A stretch of DNA of 64,000 nucleotides from Meghimatium bilineatum (taxonomy: Eukaryota; Mollusca; Gastropoda; Stylommatophora; Philomycidae), in NCBI GenBank assembly GCA_034231615.1, contig CM067302.1:11460820-11524819 (forward strand). Reading direction: 5' to 3'. The stretch's first letter is position 1; each line of letters begins with the position of its first letter. The translations under genes and the position numbers were made by a program. Of this stretch, positions 36,790-50,500 are shown in pieces. The notes beneath the pieces were generated by a model. That model made no database searches. It worked only from the letters and a program-made list of their open reading frames with translations, and was not told the origin of the DNA.

Positions 36790-37885
36790 CACTGCTCATA
36801 CAAAAATGAAGAGTGCTCGGGAGAAAAAGAGCCACAGAAAACAACAAAGAATTATACATCGCATTCGTAGACCAAGAAAAGGAATTCGGAACAACAACTA
36901 TGGAAAACACTATCAATATACGGAGTACCAGAACATTTAATCAACATATGCAAGGGCATTTATGCTAATAGCAAATGTGCAGTAAGAACAAATGCAGGTG
37001 TGTCCAATAAGTTCCAAATACAATCAGGAGTTCGCCAGGGGTGTGTGCTATCCCCTCTACTTTTTATAACATATATCGACCACATCTATAAACTAACAAG
37101 TACCAACGAAGAAGATAACATAAAAGACAAATTGAACGAACTACTCTTTGCAGACGACCAAGTACTAATAGCGACATCAGAAGAACAATTGCAAGACCAT
37201 ATGAACAGACAACATGTTAAAAATTCAACAGGAAGATCAATATTGAAAAGACCGAAATAATGGCAATAGCAAAGAAAAAAAGAAATATCACTATTTCCAT
37301 CGATGATAAACACAAGGGAAAACCAGTAAAGAGATACAAAATAGATGCAACAAAACATACCAGATCCTAGGATAGATGACACGTATTTTCAAGAACAAAA
37401 ATGTAAACATAGACACAAAGTTGCATTATACAAGACTATTATTATTCCATCACTATGCTACCAGTGCCAAACCTGGACAATGACCACACAAGACAAAAGA
37501 AAAATAGTGACAACAGAAATGACATGTCTACGAAGAATACTCGGAGTGTCATTAAGAGATATAATTAGAAACGATAGCACCAGACAGATAACCAAAACAA
37601 TACCAGTATTGGAAAACACCAAAAGGCAACAGATCAAGTGGTTTTCCCACGCTTCCAGACTATCGACAGATAGAATGCCACAAATGGCTATGACACATAG
37701 ACATAACGGTTATAAAGCCAGATGCAGACCATGTAAAAGATGGATCACAGAAATCAAAGAAGCCACAGGAACAAGCTTACAAACAGCTCACAAGAAGGCC
37801 ATCTCGAGAGAACTCTTCCACCCCTGACTCTGCAAGGCAAACAAGGGACACAGCGTATAGATAGATAGATATAGATAGAAGTTTA
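36790..37885 (+). mobile_element. LINE reverse transcriptase remnant, RT core to C-terminus
   Basis: SGVRQGCVLSPLLFITYIDH and KLNELLFADDQVLIATSEEQ (F-A-D-D), then TIIIPSLCYQCQTWTMTTQD, TTEMTCLRRILGVSLRD and NGYKARCRPCKRWITEIKEA, with a (ATAG)n tail at 37856-37878. Several frameshifts. Confidence 0.85.
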
Positions 37886-38255
37886 TTGGATTCCAGAATG
37901 TCACAAGGACGGCTTAAAAGAAGCAGCGTCATACACCAGGCCAAGCGTCTACGTAGACAAGTATCGGATCTGCCAGAAGTAACAATACCACTGATATCTC
38001 AACCAGAACACACCCCATGGGAAAAACGGACATGTCTACCAGTAATAACAATACAAACAATAATAACAGGTGTGCATGGGGATGAATATGAGAATAATTT
38101 GCAGAAAAGGATAGCAGCTCTCAGCTTCCTCGATTACGTTAACCCAGGTGATAAGGGACCAGAGTATATACAGATGGATCAGCACAGAATGCAGTAAAAA
38201 ATGGAGGAAGTGGTCTATATGTAGAATACCCAGATGGCATCACTGATATATATAT
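37886..38255 (+). mobile_element. LINE RNase H start, upstream of RSRC1
   Basis: QAKRLRRQVSDLPEVTIPLI, then in another frame VYTDGSAQNAVKNGGSGLYV (D-G-S), ending in a TA tract at 38240-38270. A decoy 103-codon ORF here is LINE, not a gene. Confidence 0.7.
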
Positions 38256-38494
38256 ATATATATATATATATTCCATATGTATTCATCATACGTTGCACAG
38301 TTTTACTGCAGTCTATCTATTACTAATTATTTTTTATTTTTTAGGAAAAAGCTGAAACCTGCGAATTACGATTTTGTTACCGCAAGTGGACGTTTTATGT
38401 GCAGTTAGAGTAGTTTCCCTTTTCACAAAAGTAGACTGGTAGTGTTATTTCACTTTGTTATATTTTCATATTTTCTGATATAATCAGTATATTA
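38256..38494 (+). promoter_or_regulatory. RSRC1 upstream / 5' UTR region
   Basis: This AT-rich stretch lies between the end of a LINE RNase H fragment (marked by a TA tract) and the RSRC1 ATG. No TATA box or clear initiator can be fixed from sequence alone. The 5' UTR probably lies here. Confidence 0.3.
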
Positions 38495-38571
38495 ATGGGG
38501 AGGTACAGATCTGATAGCAGTGGCGAAGAATATTCCAGAAAATCAAAGAAGAAGAAGAAAAAGCGATCAAG
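38495..38571 (+). CDS. RSRC1: RSRC1 exon 1 (start codon)
   Basis: The ATG in TTAATGG opens MGRYRSDSSGEEYSRKSKKK followed by a Lys run and RS. Donor CAAG|GTAGCA, phase 2. No in-frame ATG was noted just upstream. Confidence 0.85.
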
Positions 38572-41500
38572 GTAGCAGTGCACACTTTTTTAATGATAAT
38601 ATTATTATATATAATGAATAATAATGACCACATACATTTTTATTTCAAATTTGGGCGCAATCCACGTATCTACGGTCATGGTGGAATCTGACCTAGTTTT
38701 GAGGTATTCCCCAAAGCTGTAGTTGCGCGGATCCACTGTTCGCGCGGAAATGTGCCACGGCGTGCGAGAGGTTATGATATCACGGTTCGCGCGGGAATCG
38801 TTTTGGAGTTAGTTAGTTAGGTTGTGTGTGGTTTTAAGTAAAATAAAGGAGATAAAAAATAATAAAAAAGGAGGTATAAAAGGGGGGGGGGGGAAATACA
38901 TGGCATATGAAAGTTTAAAATGGGGGGGGTTGAGGGAGGTCTCCCCCCTCATGGCATTTGAATGTCCAGTTTTTATTTCAAATTATAAAATTATTGAAAA
39001 AAAACACGAAAGAAAGCACTCAAATCTGGTGCTTTATATGAAAAGAGTTGGCAACACTGGGCGAGGCGTGATCAGAAACCAGCAAAAGCCCGCACATTTC
39101 AACAAAGTGGATCGGTGCTCATGGTTTGTGTTATTCTTATGATTTGAGATTTATATTATAATTAATGCATGGTTTGCGGAGAATTTATCCGGTGAATAAG
39201 GTAAGTGCTTCATTTTACCCATTTCACACTGTTTATATTTTTAATTAGGCGACTGCAGATTTCCGCTAGTGAAATCTCTGCTCAAATCGATCAAATCTTT
39301 AAAAAAAAAATGTCCGCCACGCACAAAATCGCTTGGCGTTCGTTGGGTGTGTGACGTCATTGCACGCGGGATTTGATTGGTTGCCGGATTTTCTAGCGGA
39401 ACTCAATGACGTCGCTTGTTTAAAAATGTCAACAGTGTTCTATTTTTAGCGCGGTGACCGTAGATACGAAGATTATACCCAAATTTGTTATGTTTTTGTG
39501 ATTGTTAATAATAACTACTTAATTTAATTATTATATAGTTTAGTTAGTTATAAATATATTAGAGTAGTAGAGTAGTAACTTCAACTTGTATTGTAATACA
39601 ATACAAGTATGATGATTCCTAGGCCTTGTTATTTAGTATTTCATAGGCCTAGACATACTATACTAGGTAGCAGGCATGGCCCGCATCAAAACAAGCCTTA
39701 AAACGTAAACAATCGCAAAGCCAAGCTTACAATAAAAGGACCAACTTGCATTTCTGAATTTCACGTACAATAACAATTTGGATATTTTGCGCAAGTTTCA
39801 ATATTCATGAATATTCAAATACCACCATTGCAATTATTCGCATAATTTCCTCAGTGTAGTCTCCTGAGTTATTTATGTTTGTGCCCAAAATTTGGAAATT
39901 TTGAAATACTGGAAATTTGTTATGTCCTCTAGCCCAAAATTGTGAATTATTGTCTTTAGTTGTTTTTTCATTATATAAACTTTCATATCTATGGTCACAG
40001 TGAAATTTGACCTAGTTTTGAGGTATTTCCTAACATGATAAGAATCATTATCCCGGCGGAATGACAATCTTGTACCATAGCTTTTGGTAAAGGGAGGTTA
40101 AAAGGATTAGAATTAGTTTATAGATATGTTTAGGAGGGGGAGAAGGGTTAGAATCAGTGTTTAGAATTAATAATTAATTTTCTAAGAATTCTCTTGTAAG
40201 GGTATATCTATATGATTTATAGCACAACCGCATACAATCGTTTGGCGGTAGGCGGGGGTGTGATGTCACTGCACGCGTTGCGATAATCGGTTGTCTCATG
40301 GAACTCCGTGACGTCATTTGCTTAAACATGAAAACAGTGTGCTATTTATAGCGCAGTGACCATAGAAAAGAACAATTTACCAATCTATGTTTTCTTCATA
40401 TTTAAGAACTGGTTTTGGGCATCATTGTATTTTTTTTGTTGATATTACCATTTGCTTTAGATCATCTCTGTTTGTTGTTAAGAGAATTGTGGCATCAGCA
40501 TATCTGATTTCTTAGATCTGCTAACCGCAGATAGTAAGAGGTTGGAAGTCAGCAAATGTTGTCATCTTTTATGTTTTGCATTATGTTTTCGGCATAATTG
40601 TTGTTAAATAAATCGGTAGAGACTTTAAGATGTTAGCTGATTAATCCAACGAAATGACCCAGAACTGAATAGAGAAACATCCTCCATTGGCATAAGTCAT
40701 TACCGGAAATCAGAAGAGCCTGGAGTAGACCAAAGGAAACACTCAGAAGAACAGTACGTAGAGAAATTAAAACAAACAATATTCATACTATTCAAGAACT
40801 GCACAGAATAGCTTTAAACAGTTGAATTGGAGAGATCTGACCTCTGCCCTATGTGCTAACTTCAGCGCCAAAGGAAAATGAATGAATGAATAGATGTCAA
40901 ATAGGTATGGTGATAGTGTGCATCCTTGTCTAACTCCTTTCTGTACATTACATATGTTGCAAACTTAATGTACATTGTACGTAAAAGTTGTACATTAAAC
41001 CATTCTGATATTGTTCTGTCCACTGTTACTGCTGCCTCTTGTTCGTGGTACAGCATTGCGATTAAATATGTGAGATGTTTTGGAAATCCGATGTCGACCA
41101 TAATTGGTGATGTTGTATACAATCAAACGCCTTGGTGTAGTCTATGAAGCATGCATGTAGGTCTATATTGGATTCCCTGCATTTTTCTATAATGATTCTC
41201 TTGTTGAAGATATGGTCTGTGGTGCCTCTGCCGGATCTAAAGCCTGCCTGTGCCTCATGAACTTCAGTCTTATTTAGCATTCTCTTCATTATGATATGTA
41301 ATAGATAGTAAAGATCAGTGTCTTTACTGCCACACTTAAGATCAGTAGGAAAATAATAAATAGTCTGCAATATGCAGATGACACAGTCCTCTTTAAGTGA
41401 ACAGGAGCTACAAAGACTCAAGTCATTAAATCAAGTAAAGAATATAGACATGATATCATCATCAAGTGCCGTCTCCTCAACAAAGTTTGGCTGCAACGGA

Positions 41501-44500
41501 TCTCCAACATCCCCTGTCTCTTGTCTTGGTGGTGCACTATGCTAGACTGTAACCTGTCCATCGTGTGATGTTATTCTCCCACTTGTATCTCTGCCTACCT
41601 CTTGCTCGCCTCCCTTTGACTTTACCCTCAAGTAAGGTCTTTTAATGTGTCCAAAATATTTTATTTGCCTGATCTTTATTTCTCTTAGTAGTTCTTTCTT
41701 CATATTAAGTGTCTTTATCACCTCTTTATTTGTTTTCTTCTCTTTCCATGATGTTCTCCCTATTCTTCTATTTACCCACATCTCAAAGGCATCAATTCTG
41801 TCTTCTAATTGTTTATTTAGTGTCTATGTTTCTGAGCCATACATTAATATAGAATAGAAAAAACTACATTTTATAATGCTCATTTTTAACTTGTTTGTAA
41901 TTTGTTTAGATGTTAATACTAAAGTTTGTAACATATTTCTATAATTTTGTGGGTGGTATTATCTATGGATAGATACTATAATTATGGCAAAAGAAAAAGA
42001 GGAAGACCAAGAGAGACTCCTAGCAGAACAACCAACAAAGAGGGTATGACTATGGGTCTCAGAAAAATACAGGAATTACACACAGTAGCATCAGATCGCT
42101 CCAACTGGCAAGCTCTGGTTTTTGCCCTATGTGCCGTGTTGGACGCTGCAAGGATATAGATAGATCTATGGAACTTAATCTCCATCTGTGGAGAGCTATC
42201 AGTGAATCAGAAAAGAGTACAATATTATTTGATTCTATTTAATTATTTTCAAATAATTTGCCACACGTGTTGCTGGAGCTTGATAGAGAAGCAAAATAGC
42301 ACCACCATTTTACTTTCCATGCATGTTACAAGAGGTGACTAAGAAAGTTAAGGGGTGGAGTTCACTGTCCCGTATATAGTCACAGTGATTCAGAAGTCAT
42401 GATGAAGTCAGGCTGAAAGGTGCAGATATCACAGCAAAGCTGTAAACCATGATACAATTCATTCTTTTCTCTGGATTACATTCTGCTAGTCTGCAGGAGT
42501 TTAGAACGAGCATAAAACAAAGAAATAATCTGTAATTCTTTTTACAAAAATGACATTGAAATGTAATAAAAAATGAAATTGTAAAATTCAATTTCCAGGT
42601 CAAATAGCAGTAGCAGTCAATACAGCCACATTTCTGACAGCAGAAGCAGAAAGACAAGAAAAAAGCAGAGAAAATCATCACGCAGTAGGAGCAGGTCTGC
42701 AGACAAGAAATACAGCCGGTCACATAGAAGATCAAGGCAAGTATTGACTAAGTTAATTAATATATCTCTAATTATGTTATTCTCACAGCTTTCAAGAAGA
42801 AGAGAGTGACCAGAGTTGCGATACAATGATGTATGCAGAATATCAATGAATGCCATTGTCATTTCTTCAGACAACTGGGGGAAAAACTTACAGAAGATCA
42901 CATCACATGGAGAACAAGTCTCATAGTGGTGCTAGAACATTATCTGTTGTCTTATCCTCTCCAGGTGGAAGCTGGTTGATAGCATCCACACTTGCCGTTA
43001 AGCTCAGGGCTGAGAGCTGTAAGTTTCTGTTCAAAGCCAGATGTGATGCCTGAGTCGTACTGAGTCCATGTTTGTGAAGGGTGGTCATGACGTTATCTAT
43101 CCATCTCTTTCTCGGTCTTCCCTTGGCTCTATCCAGATGATCGTTTGTTATAAGCTCTCAGTGGTATTTGACTTAGGTTCATTCTCACTAGGTGACCAAA
43201 CCACTTTATCTGCTGATGTTCTATATATTCGATACAAGGCATTATTCCTACTCTTTTTTTTATACCCTCTAACTAATGTGGTGACCACAGCTGCTTTTCT
43301 TAAACACTTCCATTGGAACATTGCCAGAACATTTGAGAACTCAATATTGAGCAAAGTGGAAGAACGAAGCTCAAATTAAATGTGCAACAGTCCAGAAATG
43401 TAATGTTTCCATACTTATTCTGCAGCAAATCAAATCGATCATGAATCTGCAGATTTAGCCATGAGAGGACATGTTTGATATGTATCCTCCCAGTTCCAAC
43501 TGATATAAGCTTATCCGCCCAGTTCCAACTGATATAAGCTTATCCACCCAGGTCCAACTGATATAAACTTAAGACCACCTGTCATATAGCTACCTAGTTG
43601 CTAGATGGACTAGTATTGTGGAACGGTAGAAGTTCATCAACCAAGCTTATTGACAACACAGGAGACAGAGAGTCGTGGAGAAACATGATCGCCTACGCCA
43701 CTTGGCATCACACTTGATTGATTGATAGCTATTCAATTTCCATGTTGATGTATGTCATTAGTTTATACTCGTTTAATTCCTTGTTGAAAAAGTTAAATAG
43801 CACTGTGTTGGATATTCCACCTTCAGCTGTTAAAATGCCTTAATTTTGGTGGAATTTTCCAAGCGCAGTCGTCATCATCAAGTGCCGTCTCCACAACGAA
43901 GGTTGGCTGCAACAGACCTCCAACATCCTCTGTCTCTTGTTTTGGTGGTGCACTCTGCTAGATTGTAACCAGTCCATCTTGTGATGTTAATCTCCCACTT
44001 GTATCTCTGCCTACCTCTTGCTCGCTGCCCTTCAACTTTACCCTCAAGTAAGGTCTTAACAAGATGTCATGTCTTTTAAAGTGTGCTAAATGCTTTATTT
44101 ACCCATCTTTATTTCCCTTAATAATTCTTTCTTCATATTATTTTTGTTGGAACCTCTTTGTTTGTTTTCTTCTCTTTCCATGATGTTTTCCATATTCTTC
44201 TATATATCCACATCTCAAAGGCATCAATTTTGTCTTCTAATTCTGCAGTGATAACGGTTAATCAAGATAATGTTGTCATGACAACCATTCTGCTGAATTA
44301 TTGTACTTACTTTATTTCCTTCCTCTCAATGAAGGTCGGCCAGCAGGGACAGGTATGGCAGTAAAAAACTCAGAGAAGATTCTAGATCCTCTGATCAGAG
44401 AAGTTCAAGACGTTCAAGGTCACCTCCATCAAAGCATGGCAGATCAAGATCACCCTCATCCAGAAGGCGGCGGTCATGGTCCAGGTCACTGTCGCGTGAC

Positions 44501-47500
44501 CGTAGAAGAGATTCTAGGTCTAATTCAAGAGATCGGAGTTATACTAGAGATAGAACTGTTTCTAGCAGGTGAGTTAGAAGTCAAGTAGGTGAGATAGAAC
44601 TGTTTCTAGCAGGTGAGTTAGAACTCGAGTAGGTGAGATAGAACTGTTTCTAGCAGGTGAGTTAGAACTCGAGTAGGTGAGATAGAACTCTAGCAGATTT
44701 TTTTCATGCGTTCGCTCATTAATAATCAACACGAAGATTGTAGCGATTTGTGACAGGAGCGAATCTGAGTTGTGTGCCAAATATGCTCAGCACATTTGAT
44801 TATGGTGTACCGTGACATTTTGGATGGGCTGTGACAGCCATCCTTTTTGTCACCAGGCGGCAAATGTGTATTGATTCTACGGCGAGATAGTTTGTCATTC
44901 ACATCTATCTTGTATGGATCACTAAGTCATCTTCAGAAGACCTTCACTTTTTTAAGAACGGCATTGTGCTGCCAAAGCAACATTTGGATATCAACAACAT
45001 ATCTCATTGAAACACAAATATCTGTCAAACAGCACTCCCAAATATTTTAAACTTGTTTTTTTGGGTTAAAGTCAGAACTATAATTCTACTAAAGTTAAAC
45101 AAGGAAAACCATGCAGCAAAAGGGATTTGAACCAGGTCCTTTCAAATGGCACCCAACCACCTCGCAACTTGAGTCAGCACGTTGTGGTGTGGTCTTCTTC
45201 TTGTTCTTCAGCGTTCATTCTCAAACTCCCACTGGATTTCTCTTGTAGTAGGACAATGGTCCTACAAGATTTCCAGTTGAATGTAGTCCAGAGAATGGAA
45301 ATGCGTTGTGTTGCCGTTTTATTTGCGCCAATGGCCCAACACATCCGTCTTCGGCGGGTGGTGTGGTCAAAGATGGAATACATGTTGAGTATATTTGGTA
45401 TATTTATTTATTGTTTTTTATTTCCAGATATTTTTAGGCGGTTGAATGAACTGGATGGACGAATCCATTCTGGTAGAAATATCTTATGCTGTATCTCCAT
45501 CTTGTGTCATTTTTCTGCCTAAGTAGGTAAACTGTCTGAATTGTCAACTGTCTGAATTGTTTCTACATTGAGAGGGTTTTTTTTTAAAAATTTTGCTTTC
45601 CCTGGGAATTGCAAACAACTTGCTCTTATTACCTATGTGCAGTGAGGCAGTTTTGCTGAGCTTTTTTTCGTACCCATGAGACCAGCTTTTCGGCTTCGTA
45701 CAATGCCTAGTGAAGAAACCTTCTTGAGAGATGTTAAAGTTGGTTAAATTCATGATCTTATTCTTGGAAGTGTTAACTTGGAGGCCAGTTTGTTCTAAAA
45801 GATGACACAGACCACCTGATTGCTACATAAAATAAAATACTTTAGAGAAAACAGGATGAAATACTCTAGTGGTACTACAGTGGATGCATCAACACACAGA
45901 GTCCTCTAGCGATTTCGATCTTCAATGATGCGGACGAGCAAGGAAAGATCTTTTGCTGTCTAGTCCTTGATATTATCTGTCCATGCCTTTATTTGTCATC
46001 CTCTGCTTCTTCCACCTTCGACCGTTCTCTGCAGTATTTTTTTTTGTCACACTAATATTCAACCTATATTTAATATTTAATATATTGAGGAGCGCGGTAG
46101 CCTAGTGGATAGTGAGCTTGCTTGCTATCATCTGGTTACAGCGTGCCAGGTTCGAAACCACGTCCGGACATTAAAAAAAAAATAATGTCCGGGTTGTGAT
46201 TTCTCACTTGACACGACCACTCCTCCAGTCGACTCAGCTGTAAATGAGTACCTGACGCATGAGTTAGGGAAGGTAAAAAAACAGCAAGGAAGGGAACTGG
46301 CCACCCCACCTAATAGTTGCTGCGGCTTAGTACATGAAGAGTTATCTTCATCCCCGATGGCAGATGCCATGGGACCTACCTTTTTAATATTCAACCACTA
46401 GATTAGAATTAGTATCACTTTTGTATACGACTCCCGTCAAAGATAGATGTGTCTGGCCATTGGCGCAAATAAAATGGTGACACAACGCATTTCCATTCTC
46501 TGGATTATATCCTGCTGGAAATCTAGTAGGACCATAGTCCTGCTATAAGGGAGATCCAGAGGGAGATTGAGAATGAAGAAGAAGAAGAAGTATATGACCA
46601 CATCTATGATACAGAATGCTGACCAGATCTTTGATACAGAATGGCAATGTGTTTGTAGAGATCAGAAAAAGTCCTGGCATTCTCCATTTATGAAATTACT
46701 GCATCTCAAGACCTTCTTCTTTCTTGTTCACACCGCAACAGGGTTTTCAGAGCCCTGATTTGACTCCTCAGCTGTCAGTGGACTCATAAGCATCAAGAAG
46801 TCCTTGGTTTAAATCCTGCTCACGTTGTCTTGTTTATACAACGTGATTATTTTTTCTGAGATCCCTGGGAATTATCACTTGAAGCTACTGAGTTGCGTGC
46901 TGTTAGTGGTACTCTCAGAAGGCGGCATGCCGCTTCGTTGAGAGGGACTGAGTACATATGTGGTAACATGAGTAGAATGAAGTCAATCCTCTACACTTTT
47001 TTAAATCCTTTTCCAACCTGACTTGTTCAATACCATTCTCATCTTCACTTGTGAAGAAGGAACGTTAACATCATTATGAAATCATACTTGATTATGAGTT
47101 TGATGATAAGTTTTATGAGTTTGATGATAAGTTTTATGAGTTTGATGATAAGTTTTATGAGTTTGATGATAAGTTTTATGAGTTTGATGATAAGTTTTAT
47201 GAGTTTGATGATAAGTTTTATGTCTGTTAGATCATCTGCTGATCCTCGCAAGGTCACAAGTCAGATGTCAGGAAGCCCTAGATTAAAGGGGTAGGTATTT
47301 TCTGTAACTATTGTCAATGTTTGTAAATAAGTTATGTTACAAGTTATTAATGTTTGTAAACAAGTATTGTAACAAGTTACAGATGTTTGTAAACAAGTAC
47401 TGTAACACGTCAATCTTTGTAAACAAGTACTGTAACATGTCAATCTTTGTAAACAAGTACTGTAACACGTCAATGTTTGTAAACAAGTACTGTAACACGT

Positions 47501-50500
47501 CAGTGTTTGTAAAGAAGTACTGTAACACGTCAATGTTTGTAAAAATAAAAAGTACTGTGACAAGTTGTTAATGTTTGTAAACAAGTACTGTAACACGTCG
47601 TCAGTCATGTCAATTGATAGCAAAGTGTTGGCATAAAAATACTGTTTATCGTCTGTCTCTTGACCTTCATCTGTTAACAGTGATAGCTGGTATGTCACTA
47701 TGTTTGATTTCTGGTGGCCATCATTAAAGCTACTATGTCTTGATGTGCAGATGTTGTGTTTAAGCTAAAAGTGCGGTGAAAAGTGATAAAATTAATTTAC
47801 ATACACATACAACAACCTTAACGAAAAAATGGCGAGTTCATGATAAAGTTGTCTTGTTCGTTGTTACAGACAATCTGGCACAGAGTTGACATCAAACTTC
47901 TATGAGATGGTAAGTCTGTGCTGTCATTCTTTATGTGTTTCAATGAAGTAGCTTCAAAAAGTTTTGGGAATTAGGGGATTAATTAGAAACAATTACAAAA
48001 TATTGTGGATAATCCATACGAAAATATTTTTTTAAAGTAGTTCCCTTCTGCAACTACACACTTTTGCCAACATTCATTGTTTTACACCTCTCTCATCTGT
48101 CGCATTGGTGATAATGCCATCGGCATCCTTATGTCTATGCCAATTTCATTCAAGAGAACAAGAAAATCAGATGGTGCAAGATCGGGAGAATATAGAGGTT
48201 GACCAAGGTAATCACATTGTGTGTTGAGGGTACTGCCTTACCAGTAGGGATCGATGTGCCGGCACATTGTGATGCAGCATAATCCAACTGTTTGTTCTCC
48301 ATATTTGCAGATAATTTTCTTTTCTTAGATGTCGGAGGATAGAGCGTATATTTCCTTGTTAACTGTTTGGTCTTCTGGAATGAAATCATGGTAGACCATA
48401 CCCTGGAAATTGAAAACAATTTCCAACATAACTTAATTTGCTCTTGTCCAAATGAAATTTCTGTCCAGGGCGATGCAGAAGATTTCTATTCAGAGGATTG
48501 ACATTTTGTCTTAGGATCATACAGAAAAAAATCAGAAGAAAAGCCTGAATATGGAGAACAAGCAGTTGGATTATGCTACATATCAATGCAGGTTCATTGA
48601 TCTCGACTGGTAAAGCAGTACCTCATAAAGCACAATGTAATTAACTTAGATAACCAACTGATCGAAGGCTGTCAAAGTTTTGTCTCCACTCGACAAAGTG
48701 GAGAGTGCCGCAGTAACCAAAGTAACAAATAGTAATGCAAAATTAGATAAACATGTTACTAGGAATACCTAACTATGAACAAATTTAGATGAAAAGGTAT
48801 ATAAAAAAATGCAATAAAACAAAACAGGACAATTTTATACGTCGAAAATTGTCCTGTTTTGTTTTATTGAATGTTTTTTATATACCTTTTCATCTAAATT
48901 TGTTCATAGTTAGGTAACCTGTTTATCTAATTTTGCATTACTAATTAACTTAAAACAGCTTTCATATTCTCCTGACCTTCCACCAGCTGATTTTTTTTTT
49001 CTTGTTCCCTCGACTAAAATCGGCACTGAAAGGACAGAAATTAAATCATACAGATGACGTTATCATCATATGACAAGACAGCTGAGAGAGTTGTCACAGT
49101 TTCCAGCAGCTTTATGCTTGTTATCAAAAATGTGTAGTTGCTGAAGGGAACTAGTTAGTTAGTCGTCAGATCATATGACAGCTGAGAGAGTTGTCACAGT
49201 TTCCAGCAGCTTTATGCTTGTTATCAAAAATGTCTAGTTCCCTAGTTAGTCGTCGGATCATATGACAAGACAGCTGAGAGAGTTGTCACAGTTTCCAGCA
49301 GCTTTATGCTTGTTATAAAAAATGTGTAGCTGCTGAAGGGAACTAGTTAGTTAGTCGTCGGATCATATGACAAGACAGCTGAGAGAGTTGTCACAGTTTC
49401 CAGCAGCTTTATGCTTGTTATCAAAAATGTGTAGTTGCTGAAGGGAACTAGTTAGTTAGTCGTCGGATCATCACTACAAACTGGACACGTCCATAGTTGC
49501 TCCGATCTCTCCTTGAGTGTATCCGCCATTACACTTCTGCTGACAGTACTGGTCCTATGCTGGTTGACCATTATTCTTCAGCATCCTCCAAAATTTTCAC
49601 TTCTGGCAACACCGCATTTCAATCCCTGATCTTTAATCCTAGCCATTGAAAAGGGATAATCATCCACATTAGTCTTACTCTCGTGTGCTATATCTCTTAT
49701 AATTCCTGATAATCTCTACTAATTCCTGGAACTTTTTGAAACTACCTTGTTTATGTGTTCTATATAAATTAGAAGCAGTCAAGATTTTACGGGCAAGTGT
49801 TCAGAAGAACAAAATTTGAAAATTGAGTACCTTAAAAATGCTCAATACATTATCCGCAACAACTGTAAATAACAATAGATGGACCGCTGGGCCACATATT
49901 CAAAAGGAAGAGTGCTATACGCAGACATGTCCCAACCACATGACAGCATAAATAGACTACACCGCAAAGATCAAACCACAATATTTAGGCTGCGAACAAC
50001 ACATGTACAACTTACCAAACATCTACAAAGAATTACCGCAAACCATACTGAAACAGAAAAGAGGAAGAAGCAGTAAAACACCACCTTATCGAATGCCTTG
50101 CACTGCAAGACCTACGAAAACAGCTGTTACTATCAAATCCCACCAACACCCTTTATACAGACACAACACACTGAAGATATGTACCTACCACCACCAGACA
50201 CAGGGAAGAAAGAGTGAAAGCTCGCAACCCCAGGGATCAGATAAGATTAAACATTTAGTAACCACCAGAAAGATCAAGGGGAGAAGAGACAGAGAAGTTC
50301 CTCGGTGGGTTGTCATTGTGGTATGAGATAATGCAGTGAACTGAACTTACTAACAAGAGACAGAGAATTGTTGAGAAATATAATCCCCCTATGCCACTCA
50401 ATTTCTTGCCTAAGAGAATTTACTTCGGAATACAGTTATTTGGCATCTTTTTTCACATGGCCAAACCATTTTAAATGTTCAACAGTTTTGATTTTTGTAT

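Noticed and set aside
37000-37827. Long plus ORFs that look like a gene upstream of RSRC1
   Set aside because: They carry the RT motif F-A-D-D and LINE C-terminal motifs with frameshifts; decayed LINE.
37886-38197. 103-codon ORF near the RSRC1 start, considered as an upstream exon
   Set aside because: A parallel frame carries the RNase H VYTDGS motif and the stretch matches other LINE copies.
44158-44588. Two plus ORFs overlapping RSRC1 exon 3 in another frame
   Set aside because: The arginine/serine frame with matching splice phases is the real one.
46088-46170. Possible tRNA gene from A- and B-box-like motifs
   Set aside because: No acceptor-stem pairing or anticodon arm was recognised, and a SINE body follows; SINE head.
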